Origin: Trueperella abortisuis
GTDB lineage: Bacteria; Actinomycetota; Actinomycetes; Actinomycetales; Actinomycetaceae
Direction: 5' to 3'
NCBI RefSeq assembly: GCF_030811095.1
Contig: NZ_JAUSQL010000001.1
Span: 930,001-994,000, forward strand
DNA: 64,000 nucleotides
In this document: positions 19,306-31,968 of the stretch, piece after piece
Numbering within the stretch: the first letter of the stretch is position 1
Layout of the letters: each line of letters begins with the position of its first letter
Notes under the pieces: model-generated
What the model was told of the DNA's origin: nothing
Databases searched by the model: none
The model's input: the letters and a program-made list of their open reading frames with translations, nothing else
Translations under genes and position numbers: made by a program

Positions 19306-20321
19306 GCGTGGCGCCGATCCTGGCTAACATTTCGTTGACAATTGAGCCGGGGAAGGTCCTCGCGATCGTTGGGCCTTCGGGGTGCGGAAAGTCGACCCTC
19401 GTCCACGCCATCGCCGGCGTCGTGCCCTCTACCGGAAGCATCGTCATGGGCGAGGAGCTCAACGGGCTTCCCATGCACCGTCGGCCCACGGGTACGGTCT
19501 TCCAAGACTCGGTCCTCTTTCCGGACCACGACGTGTGGGATAACGTCGCCTTCGGCCTCGACGACGCCCGCATGAAGGACTCCCAGCGCCGCGACCTGGT
19601 GGATCTCACCCTTGCCCAGCTCAACATCCTCGGTCTGGCCCACATGAACGTCGAGCATCTCTCGGGCGGCCAGGCCCAGCGCGTCGCGCTCGCCCGTACG
19701 CTCGTCCGCCGCCCGCGCATTCTCCTCCTTGACGAGCCGCTCGTCCACGTCGATCCCACCCTGCGCGCCTCCATCCAGACCGACATTATCGAGCAGGTTC
19801 GCCGCCACCGTCTCGCCACGCTCTACGTCACCCACGACGTCGAGGAGGCATGCCGCCTTGGCGACGTCATGGCGATCATGGATCGGGGCCGAATCCTCCA
19901 GTGTGCGAGCCCCGCCGAGCTCTATCGCCAGCCCGCCTCCGCCTTCGCCGCCCGCATGATGGGCATCCCTAACATCCTGTCGGCGAAGATCAACGGTGCC
20001 GATCGCGGCGCCGTCCACGTTGAATTCGGGCGGACTTGGCTGACTCTGCCGACCGTCCAGGCGCTTAGCCCCGGCCGGGCCGACGTCGTCGTTCCGCCGG
20101 AGACGATCGAGCTCACAGACGCGGGGAAGGGACAGCTCGCGGGTCGCGTCATCAGGTCGATTTTTGCGCGCACGCACATGGAGTACGAGGTCGAGACCCC
20201 GGTGGGGACGGTCGTCGTCACCGAGCCGGAGACGACGCACCCGCGTGCGGTGGGCGACGAGCTTGGGCTGAACCTGACCTACTGCTGGTTCATCGCGGAT
20301 AGCTCTGCGGCCACGACATGA
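19278..20321 (+). CDS. ABC transporter ATPase subunit
   Basis: 347 residues. Walker A is GPSGCGKST, the Q loop lies in TVFQDSVLFPDHDVWDNV, the signature is LSGGQAQRVALARTL, Walker B is ILLLDEPL, and the switch is YVTHD. A C-terminal beta-barrel of the TOBE type (about 240-345) is present, as in FbpC/PotA-like ATPases. It starts at GTG 19278 behind GAGGAGAAA, inside the end of the fusion permease gene. The pair therefore forms a complete importer made of two genes. Confidence 0.92.
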   Translation: MEKLVIERLSVAPILANISLTIEPGKVLAIVGPSGCGKSTLVHAIAGVVPSTGSIVMGEELNGLPMHRRPTGTVFQDSVLFPDHDVWDNVAFGLDDARMKDSQRRDLVDLTLAQLNILGLAHMNVEHLSGGQAQRVALARTLVRRPRILLLDEPLVHVDPTLRASIQTDIIEQVRRHRLATLYVTHDVEEACRLGDVMAIMDRGRILQCASPAELYRQPASAFAARMMGIPNILSAKINGADRGAVHVEFGRTWLTLPTVQALSPGRADVVVPPETIELTDAGKGQLAGRVIRSIFARTHMEYEVETPVGTVVVTEPETTHPRAVGDELGLNLTYCWFIADSSAATT

Positions 20322-20335
20322 ACGGCGTCGTGGCC
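20309..20335 (+). terminator. Hairpin at the end of the ABC ATPase gene
   Basis: GGCCACGAC and GTCGTGGCC form a perfect 9-bp stem with a 9-nt loop that contains the stop codon. There is no T tract, so terminator activity is probable but not certain. Confidence 0.45.
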
Positions 20336-20450
20336 GGGACGGGCGCGACCGCCTCGAGGATCACGCCTCCAGGTAGCGCCGGCGGCGACGGTGGCCGCTC
20401 CCGCCCACGGCAGCCCACGCCCCGGTGGGCGATTTGGTGGCGCAGTCCGC

Positions 20451-20456
20451 TAGGAT
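20451..20456 (+). promoter_or_regulatory. -10 element of the Gly/His/Cys peptide gene (leaderless)
   Basis: TAGGAT lies 7 nt before ATG 20464. It supports expression of the small ORF, and possibly of ribF, from its own promoter. Confidence 0.6.
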
Positions 20457-20463
20457 AGTGCCC

Positions 20464-20646
20464 ATGAGTGAACATGGATGCGGATGTGGCGGCAAGGGCC
20501 ATGGCGGGCACGGCCACGGCGGGCACGGTGGCTGCGGATGTGGCGGCAAGGGCAAGCACCACGGCGTGCGCACGGCCAACACCCCCGCGGAGGCCCCGGA
20601 CGATCGTTCCGAGGGCCGCAACCAGCTGGGCTTGCGCGGGAAGTAA
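20464..20646 (+). CDS. 60-residue Gly/His/Cys-rich peptide, putative metal binder
   Basis: The N-terminal 34 residues consist almost only of Gly, His, Cys and Lys. CGCGGKG occurs at residues 6-12 and again at 24-30, with HGGHGHGGHGG between. This gives 4 Cys and 7 His. The C-terminal 26 residues are polar and lack cysteine. The composition suggests binding of a soft or borderline metal ion (Zn, Ni, Cu), but no family was recognised. There is no signal peptide or membrane helix. The stop is immediately followed by the ribF ATG, so the two are likely co-expressed. A well-placed -10 supports it being a real gene. Confidence 0.7.
   Translation: MSEHGCGCGGKGHGGHGHGGHGGCGCGGKGKHHGVRTANTPAEAPDDRSEGRNQLGLRGK
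20479..20553 (+). repeat. 21-nt direct repeat inside the peptide gene
   Basis: An identical 21-nt stretch encoding CGCGGKG occurs at 20479-20499 and 20533-20553, in frame and 54 nt apart. Confidence 0.85.
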
Positions 20647-21630
20647 ATGAAAGTGTTTCATGGGGCCGAGGACTACGACCTCGGCCCGTCAGTTGTGACT
20701 ATCGGTATTTTCGACGGCGTTCACCGCGGCCACCACGCGATCCTTTCGGAGACCGTGCGCCAGGCTGAGGAGCGCGGTGTGGTCTCGGTGGGGCTCACCT
20801 TTGATCCCCACCCCCTCAACGTCCACCGTCCCGACCTCGACCTCCCGCTCATCTCCACGCTTGAGGACCGCCTCAACATGCTGGAGGCCGCGGGCCTGGA
20901 CGCCGTCGTCGTGCAAAAGTACGACCTGGACTATTCCATGACGGCGCCCGAAGACTTCATCGACGACGAACTCATCGGCAAGCTCAAGGCGGTCGCCGTC
21001 GTCGTCGGACAAGACGTGCGTTTCGGCAAGAATAACACGGGCGATGGCGCACTGCTGTGCGAGTACGGGGCAGATCGCCTCGATGTCACGCTCATTGACG
21101 ACCTCGGGGGAGCCTCCGGGCGGCGCTACTCCTCGACGTGGGTGCGCGAGCTACTCGAGGCGGGCAACGTGCGTAAGGCAGCGAAGATCCTCGGGCGCCC
21201 GCACCGGCTGCGCGGGGTGGTCGAACACGGCTTCAAGCGCGGGCGCGAGCTCGGCTTCCCGACGGCGAACCTGCCCGGCTCGGGGGTGGGCGAGGTGCCG
21301 CGCGACGGCGTCTACGCGGGCTGGGTGGTGCGACAGGTGCCGGGCTCGACGGCAACTGTCCACCTGCCCGCCGCAATCTCGATCGGTACGAACCCCCAGT
21401 TCGACGGCGAGACGCGTACGGTCGAGGCTCACGTGCTCGGGCGAGCCGACCTCAACCTGTACGGTGAGGAGATCGCGATCGACTTCGTCGACTACGTGCG
21501 CCCGATGCTGAAGATGGATTCGGTGGAACAACTGCAGGCCCAGATGGACGAGGATCTGCGCAAGAGCGCCGAAATCCTCGGCGTGCCGGTCTCCTATCGG
21601 GTGGACCCGAAGGACGTTACTGCGCGATAA
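20647..21630 (+). CDS. ribF: Bifunctional riboflavin kinase / FAD synthetase
   Basis: RibF phosphorylates riboflavin to FMN and adenylates FMN to FAD. The 327 residues have the N-terminal nucleotidyltransferase domain (GIFDGVHRGHHAI, FDPHPL, VVGQDVRFG, then the YSSTWVRELL motif). The C-terminal riboflavin kinase domain has GRELGFPTANL, GVYAGWV, AISIGTNPQFDG and VEAHVL. No FMN riboswitch precedes it. In related genomes ribF sits between truB and rpsO; here accessory genes lie on both sides. Confidence 0.96.
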   Translation: MKVFHGAEDYDLGPSVVTIGIFDGVHRGHHAILSETVRQAEERGVVSVGLTFDPHPLNVHRPDLDLPLISTLEDRLNMLEAAGLDAVVVQKYDLDYSMTAPEDFIDDELIGKLKAVAVVVGQDVRFGKNNTGDGALLCEYGADRLDVTLIDDLGGASGRRYSSTWVRELLEAGNVRKAAKILGRPHRLRGVVEHGFKRGRELGFPTANLPGSGVGEVPRDGVYAGWVVRQVPGSTATVHLPAAISIGTNPQFDGETRTVEAHVLGRADLNLYGEEIAIDFVDYVRPMLKMDSVEQLQAQMDEDLRKSAEILGVPVSYRVDPKDVTAR

Positions 21631-21784
21631 CGCATGTGTTGGACCTATTACTGATTCCTGGTCTTCCTAGGTTGGTCGTGTATCGGAGCTTTGGGGGCGC
21701 TCCGGGGAACGGAAAGAGCCGGAGCCTTTCAATGATGGAAGCGCCGAGTTTCGGTGCCCTTCTATAGAAATCATCTATCCGATT
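21631..21784. other. ribF-lac intergenic region with self-complementary segments
   Basis: No ORF or tRNA was found. Between 21693 and 21745 several short complementary segments compete: GGCGCT (21696) with AGCGCC (21740), GCTCCGG with CCGGAGC, and GAAAG with CTTTC. This may be a structured 3' UTR or a small RNA, but nothing familiar was recognised. Confidence 0.3.
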
Positions 21785-21832
21785 TTGAAAAGTGGCCCGG
21801 TCGCCTTTCTACCTGCGCGACCGGGCCACTTT

Positions 21833-21836
<4 letters not shown>
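21785..21836. terminator. Bidirectional terminator between ribF and the lac symporter gene
   Basis: A perfect 20-bp inverted repeat (arms 21785-21804 and 21817-21836) with a 12-nt loop. The AAAA/TTTT ends lie inside the arms, so a U tract follows the GC stem in either direction. It separates convergent ribF and the symporter gene, and the symporter stop codon lies within the right arm. Confidence 0.9.
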
Positions 21837-26400
<4,564 letters not shown>

Positions 26401-26446
26401 TTAAGCGGCACCGTTGCCACTTTGCGACTAGTAGATGGTGTCGTTC

Positions 26447-26475
26447 ACAATAATGCTAACGATAACATTTTGCAA
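26447..26475 (-). promoter_or_regulatory. lacZ promoter
   Basis: Reading the minus strand: -35 TTGCAA (26475-26470), a 17-nt spacer, then -10 TATTGT (26452-26447). Transcription would start about 55 nt before lacZ. The spacer is filled by the LacI-type operator. Confidence 0.75.
26453..26468. promoter_or_regulatory. LacI-family operator
   Basis: ATGCTAACGATAACAT is an imperfect 16-bp palindrome around a central CG, matching in 12 of 16 positions. It lies exactly in the -35/-10 spacer of lacZ, so bound repressor would block polymerase. Confidence 0.8.
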
Positions 26476-26511
26476 GTTCCTGCACGATTCACGGGGGCTT
26501 GAGCGGGTTGA

Positions 26512-26517
26512 TAGAGT
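26512..26517 (+). promoter_or_regulatory. -10 element of the LacI-family gene (leaderless)
   Basis: TAGAGT is followed by 6 nt and GTG 26524. The operator lies about 45 nt upstream. Confidence 0.55.
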
Positions 26518-26523
26518 CGAATA

Positions 26524-27540
26524 GTGAGTTTAAGACGCGATTCGGCAGGCGGCACGTTGTTTGATGTGGCTCGTCTCGCAGGGGTATCCGCACAGACCGT
26601 TTCGAGGGTGGCGCGCGGAGAAGCGAACGTGGCGCAGCATACGCGCGAGAAAGTGCTTACAGCGATGGCAAGCGTTCAATATCGCCCCAATCGTGCCGCT
26701 CGCGCACTACGTACGGGTAGGTTCGGGGTGATCGGCCTGCTCACCCAGCACATCTGGCGCACAGGAGAGGCCTATACCTCCGACGGCGTGGTGGATGAAG
26801 CGGCGAAACTCGGATACTCAGTTTCTCTTGTGCAGGTACACAATCCCATGTCGGCTGATGTGCACCAGGCCGTAGCGCGGCTTTCCCAGCAAGAGATTGA
26901 CGGTTTAGTGATTGTGCAGGCCGGGTTGGCCAGTAGCGAGCATTTGGCTTTGCCCGAAGGCTTGGCAGTGGCCAGTGCAGATTTAGGTTCTAACGCCTAC
27001 CCGCTGGTGGTATCGGATCATCAGCAGGGAGTGCGTGCCGCAGTCCATCATCTGCTGGCGTTGGGCCACCCCACTGTCCATCACATCACGGGTGCGTCCG
27101 ATTCTCGCTCGGCTCATCGCCGCCAGCGTTTGTGGGAAGACGCGCTGCGAGAGGCGGGTGCGCCGATTCCGGCCCCCATCCCCGGTGATTGGACCGCACA
27201 TTCGGGCTACGAGGCGGGGATTCGTATTGCTGATCGGCGTGAGGTTAGTGCAGTCTTTGCCGCCAACGACGAGGTGGCACTCGGCCTGATCCGGGCGTTC
27301 ACTGAGCGAGGTATTGGGGTGCCCGACGAGATCTCGGTAGTGGGGTATGACGGCATTGAGCTTGCAGAGTTCTCGGCGCCGCCGCTTACCACGGTACGTC
27401 AAGACTTCCACCGCGTGGGCACCGCCATGGTCCAACTGATCCATCAGCAACTTACGAGTGAGCTCACTACTTCGCAAGTTATCGTTCCCACCGAGCTCAT
27501 CGTGCGGTCGAGCACCGGACCGTGGCGGCCGCGCGGTTAA
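26524..27540 (+). CDS. LacI/GalR-family transcriptional repressor
   Basis: 338 residues. The helix-turn-helix is TLFDVARLAGVSAQTVSRVARGEANVAQHTREKVLTAM (about 11-48), followed by the hinge YRPNRAARALRTGR. The remainder is a periplasmic-binding-protein-like sugar domain with AVFAANDEVALGLIRAFTERGIGVPDEISVVGYDG and a C-terminal LTTVRQDFHRVG. It is divergent from lacZ and faces the operator, so it most likely represses the lac genes and releases on a galactoside signal. The effector is not known. Confidence 0.92.
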   Translation: MSLRRDSAGGTLFDVARLAGVSAQTVSRVARGEANVAQHTREKVLTAMASVQYRPNRAARALRTGRFGVIGLLTQHIWRTGEAYTSDGVVDEAAKLGYSVSLVQVHNPMSADVHQAVARLSQQEIDGLVIVQAGLASSEHLALPEGLAVASADLGSNAYPLVVSDHQQGVRAAVHHLLALGHPTVHHITGASDSRSAHRRQRLWEDALREAGAPIPAPIPGDWTAHSGYEAGIRIADRREVSAVFAANDEVALGLIRAFTERGIGVPDEISVVGYDGIELAEFSAPPLTTVRQDFHRVGTAMVQLIHQQLTSELTTSQVIVPTELIVRSSTGPWRPRG

Positions 27541-27717
27541 CTGGGCAAGCCAACTGACTAGCGCAAGCGCAATAGAAGTCAGTGAAGCAAATTCGGAGAC
27601 CTTCGATTCTTGCTGTTGAGGTGATCAGTTCCTTTTCGGTTACGGTACGGCGCGAGTTGATTTGGCGGCAGTGGTATCATTTATGTCACATCGTAGTGTC
27701 TTGTTGGCTTAGGTGAG

Positions 27718-28146
27718 GTGGTGTCGGTGCGATTAGAGGTGATGGAGAATCGTGGCTTGCTCGTTGTCACTCTTGCTGTGCAACAGGCGCTCACTGTCAT
27801 GAGCACGTCGTGGCACGCGAGATCCTTTATGCCGGACTACCTGCGCGGTGATTCGTTGGAGGGGCTTTATCCATTGGCGGCTGTAGCAATACTTGTGTGG
27901 GCTACGCTCCTTGTGGTTCAAATGAGACTCATGCCTTCAGATGTGACGCAAGCGCGGCGGGCAATCATGATTGTCTTGTGTGTTGCCGTGCTGAGCGCGG
28001 TCGTCGTCATCGTCAACTTTAGAAGCCTCTTTTTGCAGTACCCAGTCCTCTACATGGGCTCGTGGATGGTGCCCTTGATCGTGTTAACGGGCGGTCTGTA
28101 TCCCCACAAGACCCACCATCCCCGAAAGGAAGGGAATCTTACATAA
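27718..28146 (+). CDS. Small unknown membrane protein
   Basis: 142 residues with about four hydrophobic helices (near residues 13-30, 48-68, 80-100 and 108-127) and a short basic C-terminal tail HKTHHPRK. No family was recognised. Starts at GTG 27718, GTG 27721 or ATG 27742 are all possible; AGGTGAGGTG just upstream favours the first. Base composition resembles the lac locus rather than the ribosomal genes that follow. No predicted partner lies nearby, and a role in lactose use is not supported by the sequence. Confidence 0.5.
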   Translation: MVSVRLEVMENRGLLVVTLAVQQALTVMSTSWHARSFMPDYLRGDSLEGLYPLAAVAILVWATLLVVQMRLMPSDVTQARRAIMIVLCVAVLSAVVVIVNFRSLFLQYPVLYMGSWMVPLIVLTGGLYPHKTHHPRKEGNLT

Positions 28147-28331
28147 GAGGCTGCAGTCGTGAGTGCGGCGTACCGGTGGTGCATTTGCCCCGGTTGCCGG
28201 AGGGGCCTCGCTGTCTACTCTTGAATTGTTTGAGCGCTGGAGGCCACGGCCGACGACCCACAGGTGGCGACGCCTCCCGCAGGGAGTGATATCTCACCGA
28301 GGCGGGGCGATTCCTCATCGTTGGGCCGTGC

Positions 28332-28337
28332 TAGACT
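28332..28337 (+). promoter_or_regulatory. -10 element of rpsO
   Basis: TAGACT about 85 nt before the rpsO ATG. It would give a leader of roughly 80 nt that contains the hairpin described at 28358. Confidence 0.5.
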
Positions 28338-28357
28338 GGCTGAGCCGTTCGATCGGC

Positions 28358-28400
28358 CGCGGAGCGTCATCGCTTGGGAGAACATGCCCCAGGCTCCGCG
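28358..28400 (+). promoter_or_regulatory. rpsO leader hairpin
   Basis: CGCGGAGC (28358-28365) pairs with GCTCCGCG (28393-28400), enclosing a second helix (GGG 28376-28378 with CCC 28387-28389). It ends 10 nt before the Shine-Dalgarno sequence AAGGAGA. S15 controls its own mRNA through leader structures in several bacteria, so an autoregulatory element is plausible. Confidence 0.5.
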
Positions 28401-28422
28401 CAACGAGTAGAAGGAGAATCGT

Positions 28423-28692
28423 ATGGCTCTGTCCAAGGAGCGTAAGGACGACATCATTAAGGAATACGCGACTCACGAGGGCGATACCGGCTCTCCCGAA
28501 GTGCAGGTTGCCCTGCTTTCGGCTCGTATTTCCGAACTCACGGAGCACTTCCGCACCCACAAGCACGATCATCATTCGCGCCGCGGGCTGATGCTCCTCA
28601 TCGGTAAGCGTAAGCGTCTTCTTTCTTACCTACAGAACGAAGACATCGAGCGTTACCGTTCGCTGATTAAGCGTCTCGGCCTGCGCCGCTAG
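28423..28692 (+). CDS. rpsO: 30S ribosomal protein S15
   Basis: 89 residues, normal length. Family signature: [50 protein letters not shown]15 binds the central domain of 16S rRNA early in 30S assembly. The AAGGAGA Shine-Dalgarno sequence is well placed. It precedes pnp in the standard order, but a terminator-like hairpin lies between them. Confidence 0.98.
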   Translation: MALSKERKDDIIKEYATHEGDTGSPEVQVALLSARISELTEHFRTHKHDHHSRRGLMLLIGKRKRLLSYLQNEDIERYRSLIKRLGLRR

Positions 28693-28699
28693 ACGCCCG

Positions 28700-28729
28700 A
28701 TCGGCTCGCTCCCCACGGAGCGGGCCGAT
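28700..28729 (+). terminator. Terminator-like hairpin after rpsO
   Basis: A 13-bp stem (arms 28700-28712 and 28717-28729) with one G-U pair and a CCAC loop, 7 nt after the stop. The T tract is poor. Confidence 0.6.
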
Positions 28730-28858
28730 TGTTCGTATCACCCGCAGTTGGGCAATACGAATTGTAGAAGTACCTCCCGTCGGTCCTCGGTTGTGGTTGC
28801 CGCTTGGTTCAAGCGTTGATGACAATCGATGGCCGCGGGGCAGAAGAAAAGGAGATCC

Positions 28859-31204
28859 ATGGAGGGTCCAGACGTTAAGTTCGCCGAAGCCGTTATCGAT
28901 AACGGTCGTTTCGGCACCCGCACCATCCGTTTCGAGACCGGCCTGCTTGCCCGCCAGGCTGCCGGTTCCGCACTTGCCTACCTCGACGGCGAGACGACCG
29001 TCCTGTCCGCCACCGCCGTGTCTTCGCAGCCGAAGGAGCACTTTGACTTCTTCCCGCTGACCGTCGACGTCGAAGAGCGCCAGTACGCCGCCGGCCGTAT
29101 TCCGGGTTCGTTCTTCCGTCGAGAGGGCCGCCCGTCGACCGATGCGATCCTGGCCTGCCGTCTTATCGACCGCCCACTGCGCCCGGCATTCGCCAAGGGC
29201 CTGCGCAACGAGGTTCAAATCGTTGCCACCGTCTTCACCATCCACCCGGATGACGCCTACGACGTCGTCGCGATGAACGCCGCGTCGATGTCCACCCAGA
29301 TTTCCGGCCTACCCTTCTCGGGCCCGATCGGCGCCGTGCGCCTGGCTCTTATTGACGGCCAGTGGGTTGCCTTCCCGCGCTACTCGGAGCTGCCGGATGC
29401 CACCTTCATCATGGTGGTGGCGGGCCGCATCGTCGGCGATGACATCGCCGTCATGATGGTCGAGGCCGAGGCTGGCGACGAGGCGCTCGATAACGTGGCC
29501 AAGGGCGGCACGAAGCCGACCGAGACCTCGGTTGCCGAGGGACTTGAGGCCGCTAAGCCCTTCATCCGCACCCTGTGCGAGGCACAGCTTAAGCTTGCCG
29601 AGCAGGTGGAGAAGGAGCCGCTGGATCTTCCGCGCTACCTGCCCTATGAGGACGAGGAGTTCGAGGCGGTTGGACAGCAGATCAACGGCCGCTTCGAGGG
29701 TCTGTGGGGCATCGTGGACAAGCACGAGCGTGACGACGCGCTCAACGAGCTGACCCAGACCATCGTCTCCGAGCTGTCGGATCGCTTCGAGGACCGGGAG
29801 CAGGCTCTCGCCCTTGCCGTGAACCAGCACTGGAAGGAAGAGATGCGTCACCGCGTGCTCACCGAGGGTGTGCGCATGGATGGGCGCGCTCCGGCGCAGA
29901 TCCGTACAATCACGGCCGAGGTGGAGGTTCTCCCGCGCGTTCATGGCTCGGCGCTCTTCCAGCGTGGCGAGACTCAGATCCTGGGCGTGACCACGCTCAA
30001 CATGCTCAAGATGGAGCAGCAGCTGGACAACCTCTCGCCGATGACGGCCAAGCGCTACATGCATCACTACAACTTCCCGCCCTACTCGACGGGTGAGACG
30101 GGTCGCGTGGGCTCGCCCAAGCGTCGCGAGATTGGCCACGGAATGCTCGCCGAACGTGCTCTGGTCCCGGTTCTGCCCTCGCGTGAGGAGTTCCCTTACG
30201 CTATCCGCCAGGTTTCCGAGGCCCTCGGTTCCAATGGCTCGACGTCGATGGGGTCGGTTTGTGCCTCCACCCTCTCGCTTCTTAACGCTGGTGTGCCGCT
30301 CAAGGCGCCGGTCGCCGGCATCGCGATGGGCCTTATTTCCGGCGTCGTCGAGGGCGAGCAGCGCTACGTGGCTCTGACCGACATCCTCGGCGCAGAGGAT
30401 GCCCTCGGTGATATGGACTTCAAGGTCGCCGGTACCCGCGACATGGTGACGGCACTTCAGCTCGACACCAAGCTCGACGGTATCCCGGCCGCAGTCCTCG
30501 CTCAGGCTCTGACTCAGGCGCACGAGGCCCGCCTCGCCATCCTCGACCTGATCGAGGAAGCGGCCCCGGGTCCGGACGAGATGGCAGAGACAGCCCCGCG
30601 CATCATCTCCATTAAGATCCCGGTGGACAAGATCGGTGAGGTCATCGGCCCGAAGGGCAAGATGATTAACCAGATCCAGGAAGATACTGGCGCTGAGATC
30701 TCGATTGAGGACGACGGCACTGTCTACATCGGCGCCAGCGATGGCCCGTCGGCCGAGGCCGCCCGCCAGACGATCAACGCGATCGCTAACCCGCAGATGC
30801 CGGAGATCGGTGAGCGTTTCGTCGGCACGGTCGTCAAGACGACGACGTTCGGCGCGTTCATCTCGCTCTCCCCGGGCAAGGACGGCCTCCTGCATATTTC
30901 GCAGGTCCGCCGACTCGTGGGTGGTAAGCGTATCGACGCTGTCGAGGACGTGCTCAACGTCGGTGACAAGGTTGAGGTCGAGCTCGCGGAGATCGATCCG
31001 CGTGGCAAGCTCTCGCTCCACGCCGTTCTGAGCGAAGAGCAGCTCGCCGCTGAGGCGGCGGCCAAGGACAACGGTAAGGATGAGGACGATCGTCCGCGCC
31101 GTCGTGGTCGCCGTGAGGATGGTGAGAAGCGCAGTGGCGAACGTCGTCGCCGTCGCACTCGCACCCGCGAAGAAAGTGACTCGGAGGAGTCCGCTGACGA
31201 GTAG
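28859..31204 (+). CDS. pnp: Polyribonucleotide nucleotidyltransferase (PNPase)
   Basis: PNPase degrades RNA 3' to 5' with phosphate and can add 3' tails. The 781 residues contain two RNase PH domains ([25 protein letters not shown]; later [25 protein letters not shown]). A KH domain with [26 protein letters not shown] and an S1 domain with [15 protein letters not shown] follow. The last 45 residues are an Arg-rich then acidic tail common in actinobacteria. ATG 28859 follows AAGGAGATCC; the in-frame ATG at 28829 lacks such a site. Confidence 0.97.
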   Translation: MEGPDVKFAEAVIDNGRFGTRTIRFETGLLARQAAGSALAYLDGETTVLSATAVSSQPKEHFDFFPLTVDVEERQYAAGRIPGSFFRREGRPSTDAILACRLIDRPLRPAFAKGLRNEVQIVATVFTIHPDDAYDVVAMNAASMSTQISGLPFSGPIGAVRLALIDGQWVAFPRYSELPDATFIMVVAGRIVGDDIAVMMVEAEAGDEALDNVAKGGTKPTETSVAEGLEAAKPFIRTLCEAQLKLAEQVEKEPLDLPRYLPYEDEEFEAVGQQINGRFEGLWGIVDKHERDDALNELTQTIVSELSDRFEDREQALALAVNQHWKEEMRHRVLTEGVRMDGRAPAQIRTITAEVEVLPRVHGSALFQRGETQILGVTTLNMLKMEQQLDNLSPMTAKRYMHHYNFPPYSTGETGRVGSPKRREIGHGMLAERALVPVLPSREEFPYAIRQVSEALGSNGSTSMGSVCASTLSLLNAGVPLKAPVAGIAMGLISGVVEGEQRYVALTDILGAEDALGDMDFKVAGTRDMVTALQLDTKLDGIPAAVLAQALTQAHEARLAILDLIEEAAPGPDEMAETAPRIISIKIPVDKIGEVIGPKGKMINQIQEDTGAEISIEDDGTVYIGASDGPSAEAARQTINAIANPQMPEIGERFVGTVVKTTTFGAFISLSPGKDGLLHISQVRRLVGGKRIDAVEDVLNVGDKVEVELAEIDPRGKLSLHAVLSEEQLAAEAAAKDNGKDEDDRPRRRGRREDGEKRSGERRRRRTRTREESDSEESADE

Positions 31205-31219
31205 TCGGTAAACGCGCGA

Positions 31220-31247
31220 GGGGGCCAGTCCGGATGGGCTGGCCCCT
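31220..31247 (+). terminator. Terminator-like hairpin after pnp
   Basis: GGGGGCCAG pairs with CTGGCCCCT (8 GC-rich pairs plus a G-T) around a 10-nt loop, 15 nt after the pnp stop, between convergent genes. Confidence 0.65.
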
Positions 31248-31260
31248 CCCGTTATCTCTC

Positions 31261-31959
31261 CTAGGTCTGAGAAGACTGGGAGTGCTCCGCAAACGCGGCC
31301 GAGACGAGGCCGAGCCACGCGGGGGCTGGTGTCCCACTGGGGTGGGTGTAGGCGTCGGTGCCTGGGGCCCAGTAGGTCCAGCGGCCATCCTGCACGAGTA
31401 CAGTGGCATGGCTGAGGGCGGGATATTCCTCGCTTAGCACGCCGAAGAGTCGATAGATTGGTTCGTATTCGTCATCTCGGGGGACCTCGCGCTCGAGTAG
31501 ACGATACATCGTTCCGCCGAAGTTGACATGAACCGTGAGGTAGTTGTGTACCTCGACGATAGCCACCTCGCCTTCTGGCAGGTCCACTTTGGGTGCGCGC
31601 AATCCTTCCGCCAAGACAGAACAGGCGCGGCGAGTGAAAGCGGCCCACGATCCATTAGGTTCGTCGATCCATCGACCGTCGCGGACTGAGTATTGACCGA
31701 GGAGCTGATCATGTGCCCAGGGCGCATGCAGGGCGGCGACGGATATATCGCCGTCGTCGTTTAAGCAGATGTCGGGTTCGAGGCGGCTGCCATTGACGCC
31801 GTCGAGCCGGCCCCAGACTTGGAAATAAAACAGGATGTCCGGGTCGAACCACTGGATGGATGTGCTTCCGTCAGTGAGCGTGGTGACGAGGGCTCCGGCG
31901 CGCGGCCGACCCTGCGGGGTCTGGGGAAGCGTGGGCCAGGGAATGAAATGTGGGTGCAT
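31261..31959 (-). CDS. Unknown cytoplasmic protein, partner of the secreted protein gene
   Basis: 232 residues without signal peptide or membrane helix, rich in Trp, Tyr and acidic residues. It has beta-strand-like segments (EVAIVEVHNYLTVHVNFGGTMYRLLER, HATVLVQDGRWTYWAPG). No family was recognised. It starts 9 nt after the stop of the upstream secreted-protein gene. The GAGGA ribosome site overlaps that stop, so the two are probably translated together. A role as immunity or accessory protein for its neighbour is only a hypothesis. The pair sits between pnp and the M16 protease gene, which are normally adjacent. Confidence 0.65.
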   Translation of the reverse strand: MHPHFIPWPTLPQTPQGRPRAGALVTTLTDGSTSIQWFDPDILFYFQVWGRLDGVNGSRLEPDICLNDDGDISVAALHAPWAHDQLLGQYSVRDGRWIDEPNGSWAAFTRRACSVLAEGLRAPKVDLPEGEVAIVEVHNYLTVHVNFGGTMYRLLEREVPRDDEYEPIYRLFGVLSEEYPALSHATVLVQDGRWTYWAPGTDAYTHPSGTPAPAWLGLVSAAFAEHSQSSQT

Positions 31960-31968
31960 ACGCGGTCC

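Noticed and set aside
21661..21780. tRNA gene in the ribF-lac gap
   Set aside because: No cloverleaf with a 7-bp acceptor stem and GTTCRA T-loop could be formed.
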